Shown here: in pieces, positions 32,654-43,359 of the stretch | Numbering within the stretch: position 1 is the stretch's first letter | Layout of the letters: the number at the start of each line of letters is the position of its first letter | Origin: Enterobacter wuhouensis | GTDB lineage: Bacteria > Pseudomonadota > Gammaproteobacteria > Enterobacterales > Enterobacteriaceae | Length of the DNA: 64,000 bases | Reading direction: 5' to 3' | Assembly: GCF_004331265.1 (NCBI RefSeq) | Contig: NZ_SJOO01000005.1 | Span: forward strand, 1-64,000 | Program-made: the position numbers and the translations under genes | Notes under the pieces: model-generated | Databases searched by the model: none | Seen by the model: the letters and a program-made list of their open reading frames with translations, nothing else | Told to the model about the DNA's origin: nothing

Positions 32654-33904
32654 ATGGCCTTTTCTCAAGCGGTCAGCGGCCTGAATGCTGCGGCCACCAA
32701 CCTGGACGTCATTGGCAACAACATCGCCAACTCCGCGACCTATGGTTTTAAATCCGGCTCTGCGTCTTTTGCAGACATGTTTGCCGGTTCCAAAGTGGGC
32801 CTGGGCGTTAAGGTTGCGGGCATCACTCAGGACTTTACCGACGGTACCACCACCAACACCGGTCGTGGCCTGGACGTTGCCATCAGCCAGAACGGTTTCT
32901 TCCGCATGGTCGATTCCAACGGCTCCGTGTTCTACAGCCGTAACGGCCAGTTCAAGCTGGATGAAAACCGTACCCTGGTGAACATGCAGGGCCTGCAGCT
33001 GACCGGTTATCCGGTGGCGGGCACGCCGCCAACGGTACAGACCGGCGCGAACCCTCAGGCGATCACCATCCCGAACACCCTGATGGGCGCGAAAGCAACC
33101 ACCACGGCAACGCAGCAGATCAACCTCAACTCGACGGATGATAAGCAGACCGGTGCATTCGATGCGACCAACCCGGATACCTACAACAAAAAAGGGACCG
33201 TGACCGTCTTCGACACCCAGGGTAACGCCCATAACATGTACGTCTACTACGTGAAAACAGCGGACAACAAGTGGGATCTCTACACCCAAGATGGGAGCGT
33301 GGCGGGCTCTGCGGCAACCAAAGCTGCGCAGATGAGCTTTGACAGCAACGGTAACCTGGAAGGCGTGTACAACTACGGTGCTGGCGGTGCGCTGAGCTCG
33401 ACGCCGAACACCACGCCGTCTATTGATATCACCACGGGTTCCGTCAGCGGTGCAGATCCGGCGACTTTCAACCTTAACTTCCAGAACTCCATGCAGCAGA
33501 ACACCGGCGCGAATAACGTGGTCGGTACTACCCAGAACGGCTACAAGCCGGGTGACCTGGTGAGCTACCAGATCAACGACGACGGCACGGTTGTGGGTAA
33601 CTACTCCAATGAACAGACTCAGGTGCTGGGCCAGATCGTCATGGCGAACTTCGCCAACAACGAAGGCCTGCAGTCAGAAGGCAATAACGTCTGGTCTGCC
33701 ACGCAGTCCTCAGGCGTTGCGCTGCTGGGCACGGCGGGCACCGGTAACTTCGGCACGCTGACCAACGGCGCGCTGGAAGCGTCCAACGTTGATCTGAGTA
33801 AAGAGCTGGTGAACATGATCGTCGCGCAACGTAACTACCAGTCGAACGCGCAGACCATCAAAACCCAGGATCAGATCCTCAACACGCTGGTTAACCTGCG
33901 TTAA
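32654..33904 (+). CDS. flgE: Flagellar hook protein FlgE
   Basis: Main subunit of the flexible hook. It has 416 residues, about 14 more than E. coli FlgE, with the difference in the exposed middle domains, as is common. The N-terminal SGLNAAATNLDVIGNNIANSATYGFKSG and C-terminal EASNVDLSKELVNMIVAQRNYQSNAQTIKTQDQIL helices form the conserved D0 core. Confidence 0.96.
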   Translation: MAFSQAVSGLNAAATNLDVIGNNIANSATYGFKSGSASFADMFAGSKVGLGVKVAGITQDFTDGTTTNTGRGLDVAISQNGFFRMVDSNGSVFYSRNGQFKLDENRTLVNMQGLQLTGYPVAGTPPTVQTGANPQAITIPNTLMGAKATTTATQQINLNSTDDKQTGAFDATNPDTYNKKGTVTVFDTQGNAHNMYVYYVKTADNKWDLYTQDGSVAGSAATKAAQMSFDSNGNLEGVYNYGAGGALSSTPNTTPSIDITTGSVSGADPATFNLNFQNSMQQNTGANNVVGTTQNGYKPGDLVSYQINDDGTVVGNYSNEQTQVLGQIVMANFANNEGLQSEGNNVWSATQSSGVALLGTAGTGNFGTLTNGALEASNVDLSKELVNMIVAQRNYQSNAQTIKTQDQILNTLVNLR

Positions 33905-33924
33905 GCGGCTGACGGGAAAGCGCA

Positions 33925-35474
<1,550 letters not shown>

Positions 35475-35531
35475 GGTGTAGCCCGGTGCGGTAAACCCCG
35501 CACCGGCTCCCTGTTTTCGAAGATGAATGCA

Positions 35532-36230
35532 ATGCAAAAAAACGCGGCGTTTCGTTATCCAGTACTGACTGTTCTGGCCGTCACCCTCAGCGGATGTGCC
35601 TGGATCCCGTCTAAACCATTGGTCGAGGGTGCGACTACCGCCCAGCCCGTTCCCGGCCCCGCGCCCGTGGTGAACGGCTCCATTTTCCAGACCGCACAGC
35701 CGATTAACTACGGCTATCAGCCGCTGTTTGAAGATCGTCGCCCGCGTAACGTCGGCGATACGCTGACCATTGTGCTGCAGGAAAACGTCAGTGCGAGCAA
35801 GAGCTCGTCGGCGAACGCCAGCCGCGATGGCAAAACCAATTTTGGCTTCGACACCGTTCCACGCTATCTGCAGGGCCTGTTCGGCAATGCGCGTGCGGAT
35901 GTTGAGGCATCTGGCGGCAATACCTTTAACGGTAAAGGTGGCGCAAACGCCAGTAACACCTTCAGCGGCACGCTGACGGTGACGGTTGACCAGGTGCTGG
36001 TTAACGGCAATTTACACGTTGTGGGTGAAAAACAGATCGCCATTAATCAGGGCACTGAGTTCATTCGCTTCTCCGGTGTGGTTAACCCTCGCACCATCAG
36101 CGGCACCAATACCGTACCGTCCACCCAGGTGGCGGATGCGCGCATTGAATACGTCGGTAACGGCTATATCAATGAAGCGCAAAATATGGGCTGGCTGCAG
36201 CGTTTCTTCCTTAACTTATCGCCGATGTAA
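35532..36230 (+). CDS. flgH: Flagellar L-ring protein FlgH
   Basis: Outer-membrane lipoprotein that forms the L-ring bushing. The start at 35532 gives 232 residues, the E. coli length; the ATG three codons upstream is the alternative. The lipobox LSGC ends the signal peptide. The body, from [27 protein letters not shown] to [22 protein letters not shown], is nearly identical to E. coli. Confidence 0.96.
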   Translation: MQKNAAFRYPVLTVLAVTLSGCAWIPSKPLVEGATTAQPVPGPAPVVNGSIFQTAQPINYGYQPLFEDRRPRNVGDTLTIVLQENVSASKSSSANASRDGKTNFGFDTVPRYLQGLFGNARADVEASGGNTFNGKGGANASNTFSGTLTVTVDQVLVNGNLHVVGEKQIAINQGTEFIRFSGVVNPRTISGTNTVPSTQVADARIEYVGNGYINEAQNMGWLQRFFLNLSPM

Positions 36231-36242
36231 GCGAGGTGACCC

Positions 36243-37340
36243 ATGTTTAAAACGATCTTCGCCGTCGCGCTGGCGCTGGTGGCAACCTTCGCTCAGGCTG
36301 ACCGTATTCGCGACCTGACCAGCGTTCAGGGCGTGCGCGAGAACTCGCTGATTGGCTATGGCCTGGTGGTGGGGCTGGACGGTACGGGTGACCAGACCAC
36401 CCAAACGCCGTTCACCACCCAGAGCCTGAACAACATGCTTTCGCAGCTTGGTATTACCGTCCCTGCGGGGACCAACATGCAGCTGAAAAACGTGGCGGCG
36501 GTGATGGTGACCGCGTCCTATCCGGCGTTCGCGCGTCAGGGGCAGACCATCGACGTGGTGGTTTCTTCCATGGGTAACGCCAAAAGCCTGCGCGGCGGCA
36601 CGCTGTTGATGACGCCGCTTAAGGGCGTCGACAGCCAGGTCTATGCTCTGGCGCAGGGTAACATTCTGGTTGGCGGTGCCGGTGTTTCTGCGGGCGGGAG
36701 CAGCGTGCAGGTGAACCAGCTGAACGGCGGGCGTATCACCAACGGGGCCATCATCGAGCGCGAGCTGCCGACCCAGTTTGGCGCAGGGAATACCATCAAC
36801 CTGCAGCTCAACAATGAAGACTTCACGATGGCGCAGCAAATTGCCGACACCATCAACCGCAGCCGCGGCTACGGAAGCGCCACGGCGCTTGACGCGCGTA
36901 CCGTGCAGATCCGGACCTCTTCGGGTAACAGTAACCAGGTGCGTATGCTGGCGGATATCCAGAATATGGAAGTGAACGTGCCGGTGCAGGATGCCAAAGT
37001 CATCATCAACTCACGCACCGGGTCGGTGGTAATGAACCGCGAGGTGTCGCTGGACAGCTGTGCCGTAGCGCAGGGTAACCTCTCCGTGACGGTGAACCGC
37101 TCTGCCAACGTCAGCCAGCCGGACACGCCATTTGGTGGCGGTCAGACGGTAGTGACACCGCAAACGCAGATTGATTTGCGCCAGAGCGGCGGCTCGCTGC
37201 AAAGCGTGCGTTCCAGCGCGAACCTCAACAGCGTGGTGCGCGCCCTGAACGCGCTGGGCGCGACGCCGATGGATCTGATGTCGATTCTGCAATCGATGCA
37301 AAGTGCAGGCTGCCTGCGCGCCAAACTGGAAATCATCTAA
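36243..37340 (+). CDS. flgI: Flagellar P-ring protein FlgI
   Basis: Periplasmic protein that forms the P-ring around the rod in the peptidoglycan layer. It has 365 residues, as in E. coli. The signal peptide ends AQA before [26 protein letters not shown]. Two Cys residues ([10 protein letters not shown] and SAGCLRAK) can form its known disulphide. Its stop overlaps the flgJ start by one base. Confidence 0.97.
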   Translation: MFKTIFAVALALVATFAQADRIRDLTSVQGVRENSLIGYGLVVGLDGTGDQTTQTPFTTQSLNNMLSQLGITVPAGTNMQLKNVAAVMVTASYPAFARQGQTIDVVVSSMGNAKSLRGGTLLMTPLKGVDSQVYALAQGNILVGGAGVSAGGSSVQVNQLNGGRITNGAIIERELPTQFGAGNTINLQLNNEDFTMAQQIADTINRSRGYGSATALDARTVQIRTSSGNSNQVRMLADIQNMEVNVPVQDAKVIINSRTGSVVMNREVSLDSCAVAQGNLSVTVNRSANVSQPDTPFGGGQTVVTPQTQIDLRQSGGSLQSVRSSANLNSVVRALNALGATPMDLMSILQSMQSAGCLRAKLEII

Positions 37341-38293
37341 TGCTGACCGATAGCAAACTGCTGACCGGTGCCGCCTGGGATGCCCAGTCGCTGAACGAAC
37401 TGAAAACCAAAGCAGGCAAAGACCCGGCGGCGAATATCCGCCCGGTCGCCCGCCAGGTGGAGGGGATGTTCGTGCAGATGATGCTGAAAAGCATGCGTGA
37501 GACCCTGCCGAAAGACGGGATGTTCAGCAGCGATTCCACGCGGCTTTACACCAGCATGTATGACCAGCAGATTGCACAGCAGATGACCGCCGGTAAAGGG
37601 CTCGGTCTGGCTGACATGATTGTCAAACAGACCGCCGCCGCGCAGGGTATTCAGCCTGAGGATCAGCCGCAGCAGGTGCCGATGAAGTTCGACATCGAAA
37701 CGGTGACCAGTTATCAGAACCAGGCGCTGACGCAGATGGTGCGTAAGGCCATGCCGAAGCCCGCAGAGACGCGCGACGAGCCGCTCTCCGGCGACAGTAA
37801 AGACTTCCTTGCGCAGCTTTCTCTGCCTGCGCGACTGGCCAGCGAGCAGAGCGGGGTACCGCATCACCTGATCCTGGCCCAGGCGGCCCTGGAGTCGGGC
37901 TGGGGCCAGCGTCAGATCCGCAAGGAAAACGGCGATCCAAGCTTCAACATCTTTGGCGTGAAAGCCACCTCCAGCTGGAAGGGGCCGACAACCGAGATCA
38001 CCACCACCGAATACGAAAACGGCGCGGCAGTGAAGGTTAAAGCCAAATTCCGCGTTTACAGCTCCTACCTTGAAGCATTGTCAGACTACGTTGGCCTGTT
38101 AAGCCGAAACCCGCGCTATACCGCCGTGACGCAGGCATCAACGCCGGAGCAGGGCGCGCAGGCATTGCAGAATGCTGGATACGCTACCGATCCGAACTAT
38201 GCGCGCAAGCTCACCAGCATGATCCAGCAGCTGAAATCGATGGGTGAGAAGGTGAGTAAAGCCTATAGCACCGATATTGAAAATCTGTTCTGA
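37340..38293 (+). CDS. flgJ: Rod cap and peptidoglycan hydrolase FlgJ
   Basis: Two-domain protein: residues to about 150 cap the growing rod, and the C-terminal part is a family-73 glucosaminidase that opens the cell wall. It has 317 residues (E. coli 313). Rod-cap features include VEGMFVQMMLKSMRETLPKDGMF. The enzyme part carries the catalytic Glu in ILAQAALESGWGQ near residue 185 and FNIFGVKATSSWKG. It is the last gene of the flgB operon. Confidence 0.96.
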   Translation: MLTDSKLLTGAAWDAQSLNELKTKAGKDPAANIRPVARQVEGMFVQMMLKSMRETLPKDGMFSSDSTRLYTSMYDQQIAQQMTAGKGLGLADMIVKQTAAAQGIQPEDQPQQVPMKFDIETVTSYQNQALTQMVRKAMPKPAETRDEPLSGDSKDFLAQLSLPARLASEQSGVPHHLILAQAALESGWGQRQIRKENGDPSFNIFGVKATSSWKGPTTEITTTEYENGAAVKVKAKFRVYSSYLEALSDYVGLLSRNPRYTAVTQASTPEQGAQALQNAGYATDPNYARKLTSMIQQLKSMGEKVSKAYSTDIENLF

Positions 38294-38299
38294 AAGTTC

Positions 38300-38326
38300 T
38301 CAAGTCCCGGTGGAGGCTGCCGATAA
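38300..38326 (+). promoter_or_regulatory. FliA (sigma-28) promoter of flgKL
   Basis: TCAAGTCC, 11 bases, GCCGATAA: the -10 is perfect and the -35 matches five of eight bases. It starts just after the flgJ stop and makes flgKL a class 3 unit besides read-through from flgB. Confidence 0.85.
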
Positions 38327-38368
38327 CCTTCATCAGGACTCGTGTCTGAAAGTATAAAAGGAACCCCC

Positions 38369-40012
38369 ATGTCCAGTTTGATTAACAGCGCCATGAGTGG
38401 CCTCAGTGCGGCACAGGCGGCACTTAATACCGTAAGTAATAATATTTCAAGCTATAACGTGGCAGGTTACACCCGCCAGAATACCATTCTGGGCGCGGCT
38501 AACAGCACGCTGACCGGCGGTGGCTGGGTGGGGAACGGGGTTTATGTCTCCGGCGTGCAGCGTGAGTATGACGCCTTCATTACCAACCAGCTGCGCGCCG
38601 CACAGACGCAGAGCAGCGGGCTGACGACGCGCTATCAGCAGATGTCAAAGATTGACGACGTGCTCTCCGATACCACCAACTCGCTTTCGACCACGCTGCA
38701 GGATTTCTTCAAGAGCCTGCAAACGCTGGTGAGTAACGCCGAAGATCCGGCTGCGCGCCAGACGGTGATCGGCAAAGCGGATGGCCTGGTAAACCAGTTT
38801 AAAACCAACGATCAGTATCTTCGCGATCAGGATGCGCAGGTGAACACCGCGATCACGACCAGCGTGGATCAGATCAATAACTACGCGAAGCAGATAGCCA
38901 ACCTTAACGATCAGATTTCCCGTCTGACCGGCGTTGGCGCGGGCGCATCGCCGAACGAACTGCTCGATCAGCGCGATCAGCTGGTGAGCGAGTTGAACAA
39001 GATTGTGGGTGTGGACGTGACCGTGCAGGACAGCGGTACGTACAATATCTCCATCGCGAACGGCTACACCCTGGTGCAGGGCAGTACTGCCAGCCAGCTG
39101 GCTGCGGTGAAATCCAGTGCAGACTCTTCGCGTACGACGATTGCCTATGTTGATACGGCGTCCGGCAACGTCGAGATCCCGGAAAAGCTGATTACCACCG
39201 GTTCGCTGGGTGGGCTGTTAACCTTCCGCGCGAAGGACCTGGATCAGGCGCGCAACTCCCTTAACCAGATGGCGCTGGCGTTCGCTGACGCCATGAATAC
39301 CCAGCATCAGGCCGGCTTTGATGCGAACGGCGTCAAGGGCGGCAAACTGTTTGATTTTGGTTCTCCGTCGGTGCAGAGCAACACCAAAAATACCGGCACT
39401 GCCTCCGTGACGGCGACCATGACGGACAGCACCAAGGTACAGGCGACAAACTATAAGGTTGAGTACAACGGTACCGACTGGACGATCACCCGCCTGTCTG
39501 ACAACACCAGCTTTACGGCCACGCCGGATGCCACAACGGGTAACCTGTCGTTTGACGGCCTGAACGTTAACATCAGCGGTAATGCAGACAAAAAAGACAG
39601 CTTCATCGTGAAGCCGGTGAACGACGTCATCATGAATATGGACGTTGCGATCAGCGATGAGTCTAAGCTGGCAATGGCTTCCGCCAGCGACAGCGGCGAA
39701 AGCGATAATACCAACGGTCAAAAGCTGTTGGATCTGCAGAACGTCAAGCTGGTGGGCGGCAATAAAACCGTTAACGACGCCTATGCTGCGCTGGTCAGTA
39801 CGGTGGGGAGCACCACGGCGTCGCTGAAAACCAGCAGCGAAACCAAAGACAACGTGGTGACGCAGCTGACCAAACAGCAGCAGTCGATTTCCGGGGTTAA
39901 CCTGGACGAAGAGTACGGCAACCTGCAGCGTTATCAGCAGTATTACCTGGCAAACGCGCAGGTGCTGCAAACGGCGAGCACGCTGTTTGATGCATTGATC
40001 AACATTCGCTAA
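38369..40012 (+). CDS. flgK: Hook-filament junction protein FlgK
   Basis: First of the two junction proteins joining hook to filament. The start at 38369 follows AAAAGGAA and gives 547 residues, the E. coli length; an ATG nine codons upstream is rejected. The D0 helices MSSLINSAMSGLSAAQAALNTVSNNISSYNVAGYTRQ and LDEEYGNLQRYQQYYLANAQVLQTASTLFDALINIR are conserved. The middle domain near residues 330-420 is divergent from E. coli, as expected for an exposed region. Confidence 0.96.
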   Translation: MSSLINSAMSGLSAAQAALNTVSNNISSYNVAGYTRQNTILGAANSTLTGGGWVGNGVYVSGVQREYDAFITNQLRAAQTQSSGLTTRYQQMSKIDDVLSDTTNSLSTTLQDFFKSLQTLVSNAEDPAARQTVIGKADGLVNQFKTNDQYLRDQDAQVNTAITTSVDQINNYAKQIANLNDQISRLTGVGAGASPNELLDQRDQLVSELNKIVGVDVTVQDSGTYNISIANGYTLVQGSTASQLAAVKSSADSSRTTIAYVDTASGNVEIPEKLITTGSLGGLLTFRAKDLDQARNSLNQMALAFADAMNTQHQAGFDANGVKGGKLFDFGSPSVQSNTKNTGTASVTATMTDSTKVQATNYKVEYNGTDWTITRLSDNTSFTATPDATTGNLSFDGLNVNISGNADKKDSFIVKPVNDVIMNMDVAISDESKLAMASASDSGESDNTNGQKLLDLQNVKLVGGNKTVNDAYAALVSTVGSTTASLKTSSETKDNVVTQLTKQQQSISGVNLDEEYGNLQRYQQYYLANAQVLQTASTLFDALINIR

Positions 40013-40028
40013 GGCTGAGGCATAGAAA

Positions 40029-40982
40029 ATGCGTATTAGTACTCAAATGATGTATGAGCAGAGCATGCGCGGAGTGACAAACTCCCAAAGCCTCTGGCTC
40101 AGCTATGGCGAGCAGATGTCTACCGGTAAGCGCGTAAACCGTCCATCTGATGACCCGATTGCCGCCTCGCAGGCCGTTGTGCTGTCGCAGGCGCAGACCC
40201 AAAACAGCCAGTATGCGCTGGCGCGTTCCTTCGCCACGACCAAGGTGTCGCTGGAAGAGAACGTGCTGTCCCAGGTGACAACCGCGATTCAGTCCGCTCA
40301 GGAAAAGATTGTGAATGCGGGCAACGGCACCCTGAGTGACGATGACCGCGCCTCGCTGGCTACTAACCTGCAGGGTATTCGCGATCAGCTGATGAACCTT
40401 GCGAACAGTACCGATGGTAATGGTCGTTATATCTTTGCGGGTTACAAAACCGAGGCCGCGGCCTTTGACCAGACTACCGGGGCCTATAACGGCGGGGATA
40501 AGGCAATCAGCCAGCAGGTTGACGCCGCGCGTACCATGCAAATCAGCCATACGGGCACCCAGGTTTTCGATACCTTTACCAGCAATGCAAAACCAGAGCC
40601 GGACGGCAGTGCGCCGGAAACGAACCTGTTTAAGATTCTGGACAGCGCGATTGCTGCGCTGAACACGCCCGTAGAAGGTGACCAGACCAAAGCCGATGAG
40701 TTTACCGCTGCGATCGATAAAGCCAACCGTGGCCTGAGCAACTCGCTGAACAACGTGCTGACCGTACGCGCCGATCTGGGTATCAAGCTGGATGAGCTGG
40801 GCAAGCTGGATTCGCTGGGTGATGACCGCGCGCTGGGGCAGACTCAGCAGATGAGTGACCTGGTGGACGTTGACTGGAACTCGGTTATCTCTTCTTACTC
40901 CATGCAGCAGGCGGCCCTGCAGGCGTCTTATAAAGCGTTCAGCGATATGCAGGGCATGTCTCTGTTCCAGATGAATAAGTAA
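40029..40982 (+). CDS. flgL: Hook-filament junction protein FlgL
   Basis: Second junction protein, 317 residues as in E. coli, on which flagellin polymerises. It begins MRISTQMMYEQSMRGVTNSQSLWLSYGEQMSTGKRVNRPSDDP, the flagellin-like N-terminal helix. It ends SMQQAALQASYKAFSDMQGMSLFQMNK. It lies 16 bases after flgK, with a terminator after it. FlgN is the expected export chaperone. Confidence 0.96.
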   Translation: MRISTQMMYEQSMRGVTNSQSLWLSYGEQMSTGKRVNRPSDDPIAASQAVVLSQAQTQNSQYALARSFATTKVSLEENVLSQVTTAIQSAQEKIVNAGNGTLSDDDRASLATNLQGIRDQLMNLANSTDGNGRYIFAGYKTEAAAFDQTTGAYNGGDKAISQQVDAARTMQISHTGTQVFDTFTSNAKPEPDGSAPETNLFKILDSAIAALNTPVEGDQTKADEFTAAIDKANRGLSNSLNNVLTVRADLGIKLDELGKLDSLGDDRALGQTQQMSDLVDVDWNSVISSYSMQQAALQASYKAFSDMQGMSLFQMNK

Positions 40983-41028
40983 CATCCTGACCTCTTAGAA
41001 CACGTTCTGAAACTGGGCGTGTTTTGCC

Positions 41029-41059
41029 TGCCCAATCCTGATGGATTGGGCATTTTTTT
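41029..41059. terminator. Terminator of flgKL
   Basis: A 10-bp perfect stem TGCCCAATCC (41029-41038) and GGATTGGGCA (41043-41052) with a TGAT loop, then seven T. It overlaps the 3' end of the convergent MFS gene by two bases. Confidence 0.9.
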
Positions 41060-42272
41060 AGGCGGCGTTTGCGGATGCCGCGCTGACGCGGGCGCTTTCA
41101 ACCAGACGGATCGCAAGCGCAATCGCACCGCATGCCGTCGCCAGCGCGACCACGCCAGGCCAGCCCGCCAGGGTGTATATCTTGCTTCCCAGGGCCGAGC
41201 CCAGTGCCATGCCGATAAATACAACCGTAAACAGCAGGGCGTTCAGACGACCGCGCGCCTGCGGTTCAAGGCTATAGACCAGATTCTGATGTGCCACCAG
41301 GCTTGACTGCAGGCCAAGGTCGAAACCGACGGCGGATATTGCAATCAGAATAAGCTGTCCGTGGATACCCAGCGCAGGCATCAGGAACATTAGCGCAAAC
41401 GAGATTGTGACAAGCAGTGCGCCAAGCTGGGTGACTTTCCCTGCGCCCAGCTTGTCGGCAAGACCCCCTGCCAGCGGGGCAGCCAGCGCGCCTGCGGCAC
41501 CCGCGATACCAAAACCGCCCGCGACGGCACTGCCAAGGTGATAGCGCTCCAGCAGCATGACCGCAAGCGTAGACCAGAAGGCGCTAAAGGCAATCGAGAG
41601 AAAGCCCTGTGCCATCGCGGCGCGACGCAGTGCCGGGTAACGACGCCACAGGTGCTCCATTGAGCGCATCAGCGCCGGATAGCCTAGCGCGGAATGAACG
41701 GCAAAGCGGGGAAGAACGGCCCACATCACCACGCCGACAAACGCAATGCTCGCGGCGGCCAGCTGATACATAACGCGCCAGCCAAAGGCTTCGCCGACCA
41801 CGCCGCTGACGGTTCTCGACAGCAGTATCCCGAGCAGCAGACCCGTCATCACCGTGCCCACGGTTTTTCCCTGTTTGCCTTCAGGAGCAAGGATGGCGGC
41901 GGCGGGCACGATATCCTGTGCCATGGTGGCTGCCATCCCGATCAGCAGGCTGGTTAACAGCAGCGAATATAGCTGCCCGGTCAGGCTGCAGCCCAGCAGG
42001 AACAGCGCCAGCGCCGCGCTTTTTATCAGGATCAGCGTTCTGCGGTCGTGGCGGTCGCCAAGCGGAAGCAGGAAGAGAATACCTAACGCATAGCCTGCCT
42101 GAGTGAGGGTGGGAACCAGCCCCATGCCTTCAATACTCAGATGAAGGTCTGCGCCCACCAGCGGCAACAGCGGTTGCGCATAGTAGATTGAGGCCACGCT
42201 AAAACCAGCCCCCATTGCCAGCATAAAAATCACCCAGCGGCTTACGGCGTGGTGAGCAGATGTTGTTTTCAT
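41058..42272 (-). CDS. MFS transporter of unknown substrate (flgL-rne insertion)
   Basis: A 404-residue DHA1-type major facilitator with about 12 membrane helices, not present at this place in E. coli K-12. Motif A is LPLGDRHDRRTLIL near residue 78; a second copy-like loop, GGLADKLGAGKV, lies between helices 8 and 9. GLLLGILLSRTVSGVVGEAFGWR in helix 5 is typical of drug/H+ antiporters. GAGGAA precedes the ATG. It is transcribed divergently from a LysR regulator across a perfect palindrome, so that protein probably controls it. The substrate cannot be read from sequence. Confidence 0.85.
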   Translation of the reverse strand: MKTTSAHHAVSRWVIFMLAMGAGFSVASIYYAQPLLPLVGADLHLSIEGMGLVPTLTQAGYALGILFLLPLGDRHDRRTLILIKSAALALFLLGCSLTGQLYSLLLTSLLIGMAATMAQDIVPAAAILAPEGKQGKTVGTVMTGLLLGILLSRTVSGVVGEAFGWRVMYQLAAASIAFVGVVMWAVLPRFAVHSALGYPALMRSMEHLWRRYPALRRAAMAQGFLSIAFSAFWSTLAVMLLERYHLGSAVAGGFGIAGAAGALAAPLAGGLADKLGAGKVTQLGALLVTISFALMFLMPALGIHGQLILIAISAVGFDLGLQSSLVAHQNLVYSLEPQARGRLNALLFTVVFIGMALGSALGSKIYTLAGWPGVVALATACGAIALAIRLVESARVSAASANAA

Positions 42273-42348
42273 AGAGATTCCTCATTCGTTGTGTAGCGCT
42301 ATTTTTTATCAGTACAGCTTGCGGCGGTAGAAGGCCTGGTGGTAAAAC

Positions 42349-42371
42349 GCTTATACGTTGAACGTATAAGC
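42349..42371. promoter_or_regulatory. Perfect 23-bp palindrome, candidate LysR operator
   Basis: Arms GCTTATACGTT (42349-42359) and AACGTATAAGC (42361-42371) flank one G. The core TACGTTGAACGTA fits the T-N11-A form of LysR-family sites. A further copy of the right half, TGAACGTATA, lies at 42391-42400 inside the regulator gene. TATAAG-like -10 elements on both strands overlap the arms. Confidence 0.65.
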
Positions 42372-42379
42372 AAAAAATA

Positions 42380-43318
42380 ATGAAGCGAACTGAACGTATA
42401 GACAGAGTTGAACTCATGCGAACCTTCGTTCGCATCGTTGAGGGGGGATCGCTCTCTGCGGCTGCGCGACAGCTTTCGACGACCCAGGCGACGGTGAGCC
42501 GGCGCCTGCAGTCGCTGGAAACCCTGCTGGGGGTGCGTTTGCTGCTGCGTACCACCCACACGACCCGGCTGACGGACGACGGGGAGCGATGCTACCAGCA
42601 TGCCCGGCGGGTAATTGACAGCTGGCTGGCGCTTGAGGATGAGGTCGGGCACGCGGAGGATGAGCCGGTTGGGGTGCTGCGCGTGCGCGCGCCGCACGCG
42701 TTTGGTCAGGATCAGCTCCTGAAACCCTTAACCGAATTTTTGCAGCGCTATCCGCTGCTATCCGTGGAGTGGATGCTCAACGATCGTTCGGCTGACTTTC
42801 TTGGCGACAACCTTGACTGTGCAATAAGGGTGGGGGCGGAAGTCGATCCGGCAACCGTGTCGGTGCTGTTGGCCGAAGTCCCGCGCTCCGTGGTGGCCTC
42901 TCCGGCGCTGCTGGCCCGCTTTCCGCCTGTCATGACGCCGGAGGATTTACAGCTGCTTCCCTGGGTGGCCATCAGCTCCTTCTACCAGCACCATGTCGAG
43001 CTTTCTCACGACGGTACGGCCTCAACCGCGCGTATTGCCATCACGCCGCGCCTCAGCACGGACAGCTTGTATGTCGCACGAAATACCGCACTCACCGGGC
43101 TGGGCGTGGCGGTGGTATCCAGCTGGACAGTACAGGACGATATTCGGGAAGGGCGCCTGGTGCATTTACTGCCGGAGTGGCAGCCCGCGGCGCTGCCGGT
43201 GCATCTGGTTTATCCCTGGTCTCGCTACTACCCGGCGCGCCTGCGTCGCTTTCTGGATATGATGCGCCAGATCATGCCGGAGTTGACCGGGATGCGAAAA
43301 CCCGTGCAGCAGGCATAA
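42380..43318 (+). CDS. LysR-family transcriptional regulator
   Basis: A 312-residue LysR-type regulator. The N-terminal winged helix-turn-helix spans about residues 10-70 (ELMRTFVRIVEGGSLSAAARQLSTTQATVSRRLQSLE). The substrate-binding domain follows with GVLRVRAPHAFGQDQL, DCAIRVGAEVD and GLGVAVVSSWTVQDDI. It belongs to the broad group that often controls a divergent transporter. The ribosome-binding site is weak; the next Met is codon 13. The effector is unknown. A perfect palindrome ends eight bases before the start, suggesting autorepression. Confidence 0.85.
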   Translation: MKRTERIDRVELMRTFVRIVEGGSLSAAARQLSTTQATVSRRLQSLETLLGVRLLLRTTHTTRLTDDGERCYQHARRVIDSWLALEDEVGHAEDEPVGVLRVRAPHAFGQDQLLKPLTEFLQRYPLLSVEWMLNDRSADFLGDNLDCAIRVGAEVDPATVSVLLAEVPRSVVASPALLARFPPVMTPEDLQLLPWVAISSFYQHHVELSHDGTASTARIAITPRLSTDSLYVARNTALTGLGVAVVSSWTVQDDIREGRLVHLLPEWQPAALPVHLVYPWSRYYPARLRRFLDMMRQIMPELTGMRKPVQQA

Positions 43319-43320
43319 AA

Positions 43321-43342
43321 AAGCCGACCCGAAGGTCGGCTT
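43321..43342. terminator. Bidirectional terminator between the LysR gene and rne
   Basis: A 9-bp perfect stem AAGCCGACC (43321-43329) and complement (43334-43342) with a CGAA tetraloop, between convergent genes. On the minus strand a T tract follows, so it mainly suits rne. Confidence 0.8.
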
Positions 43343-43359
43343 GTGCGTCTCAGTGAGCG

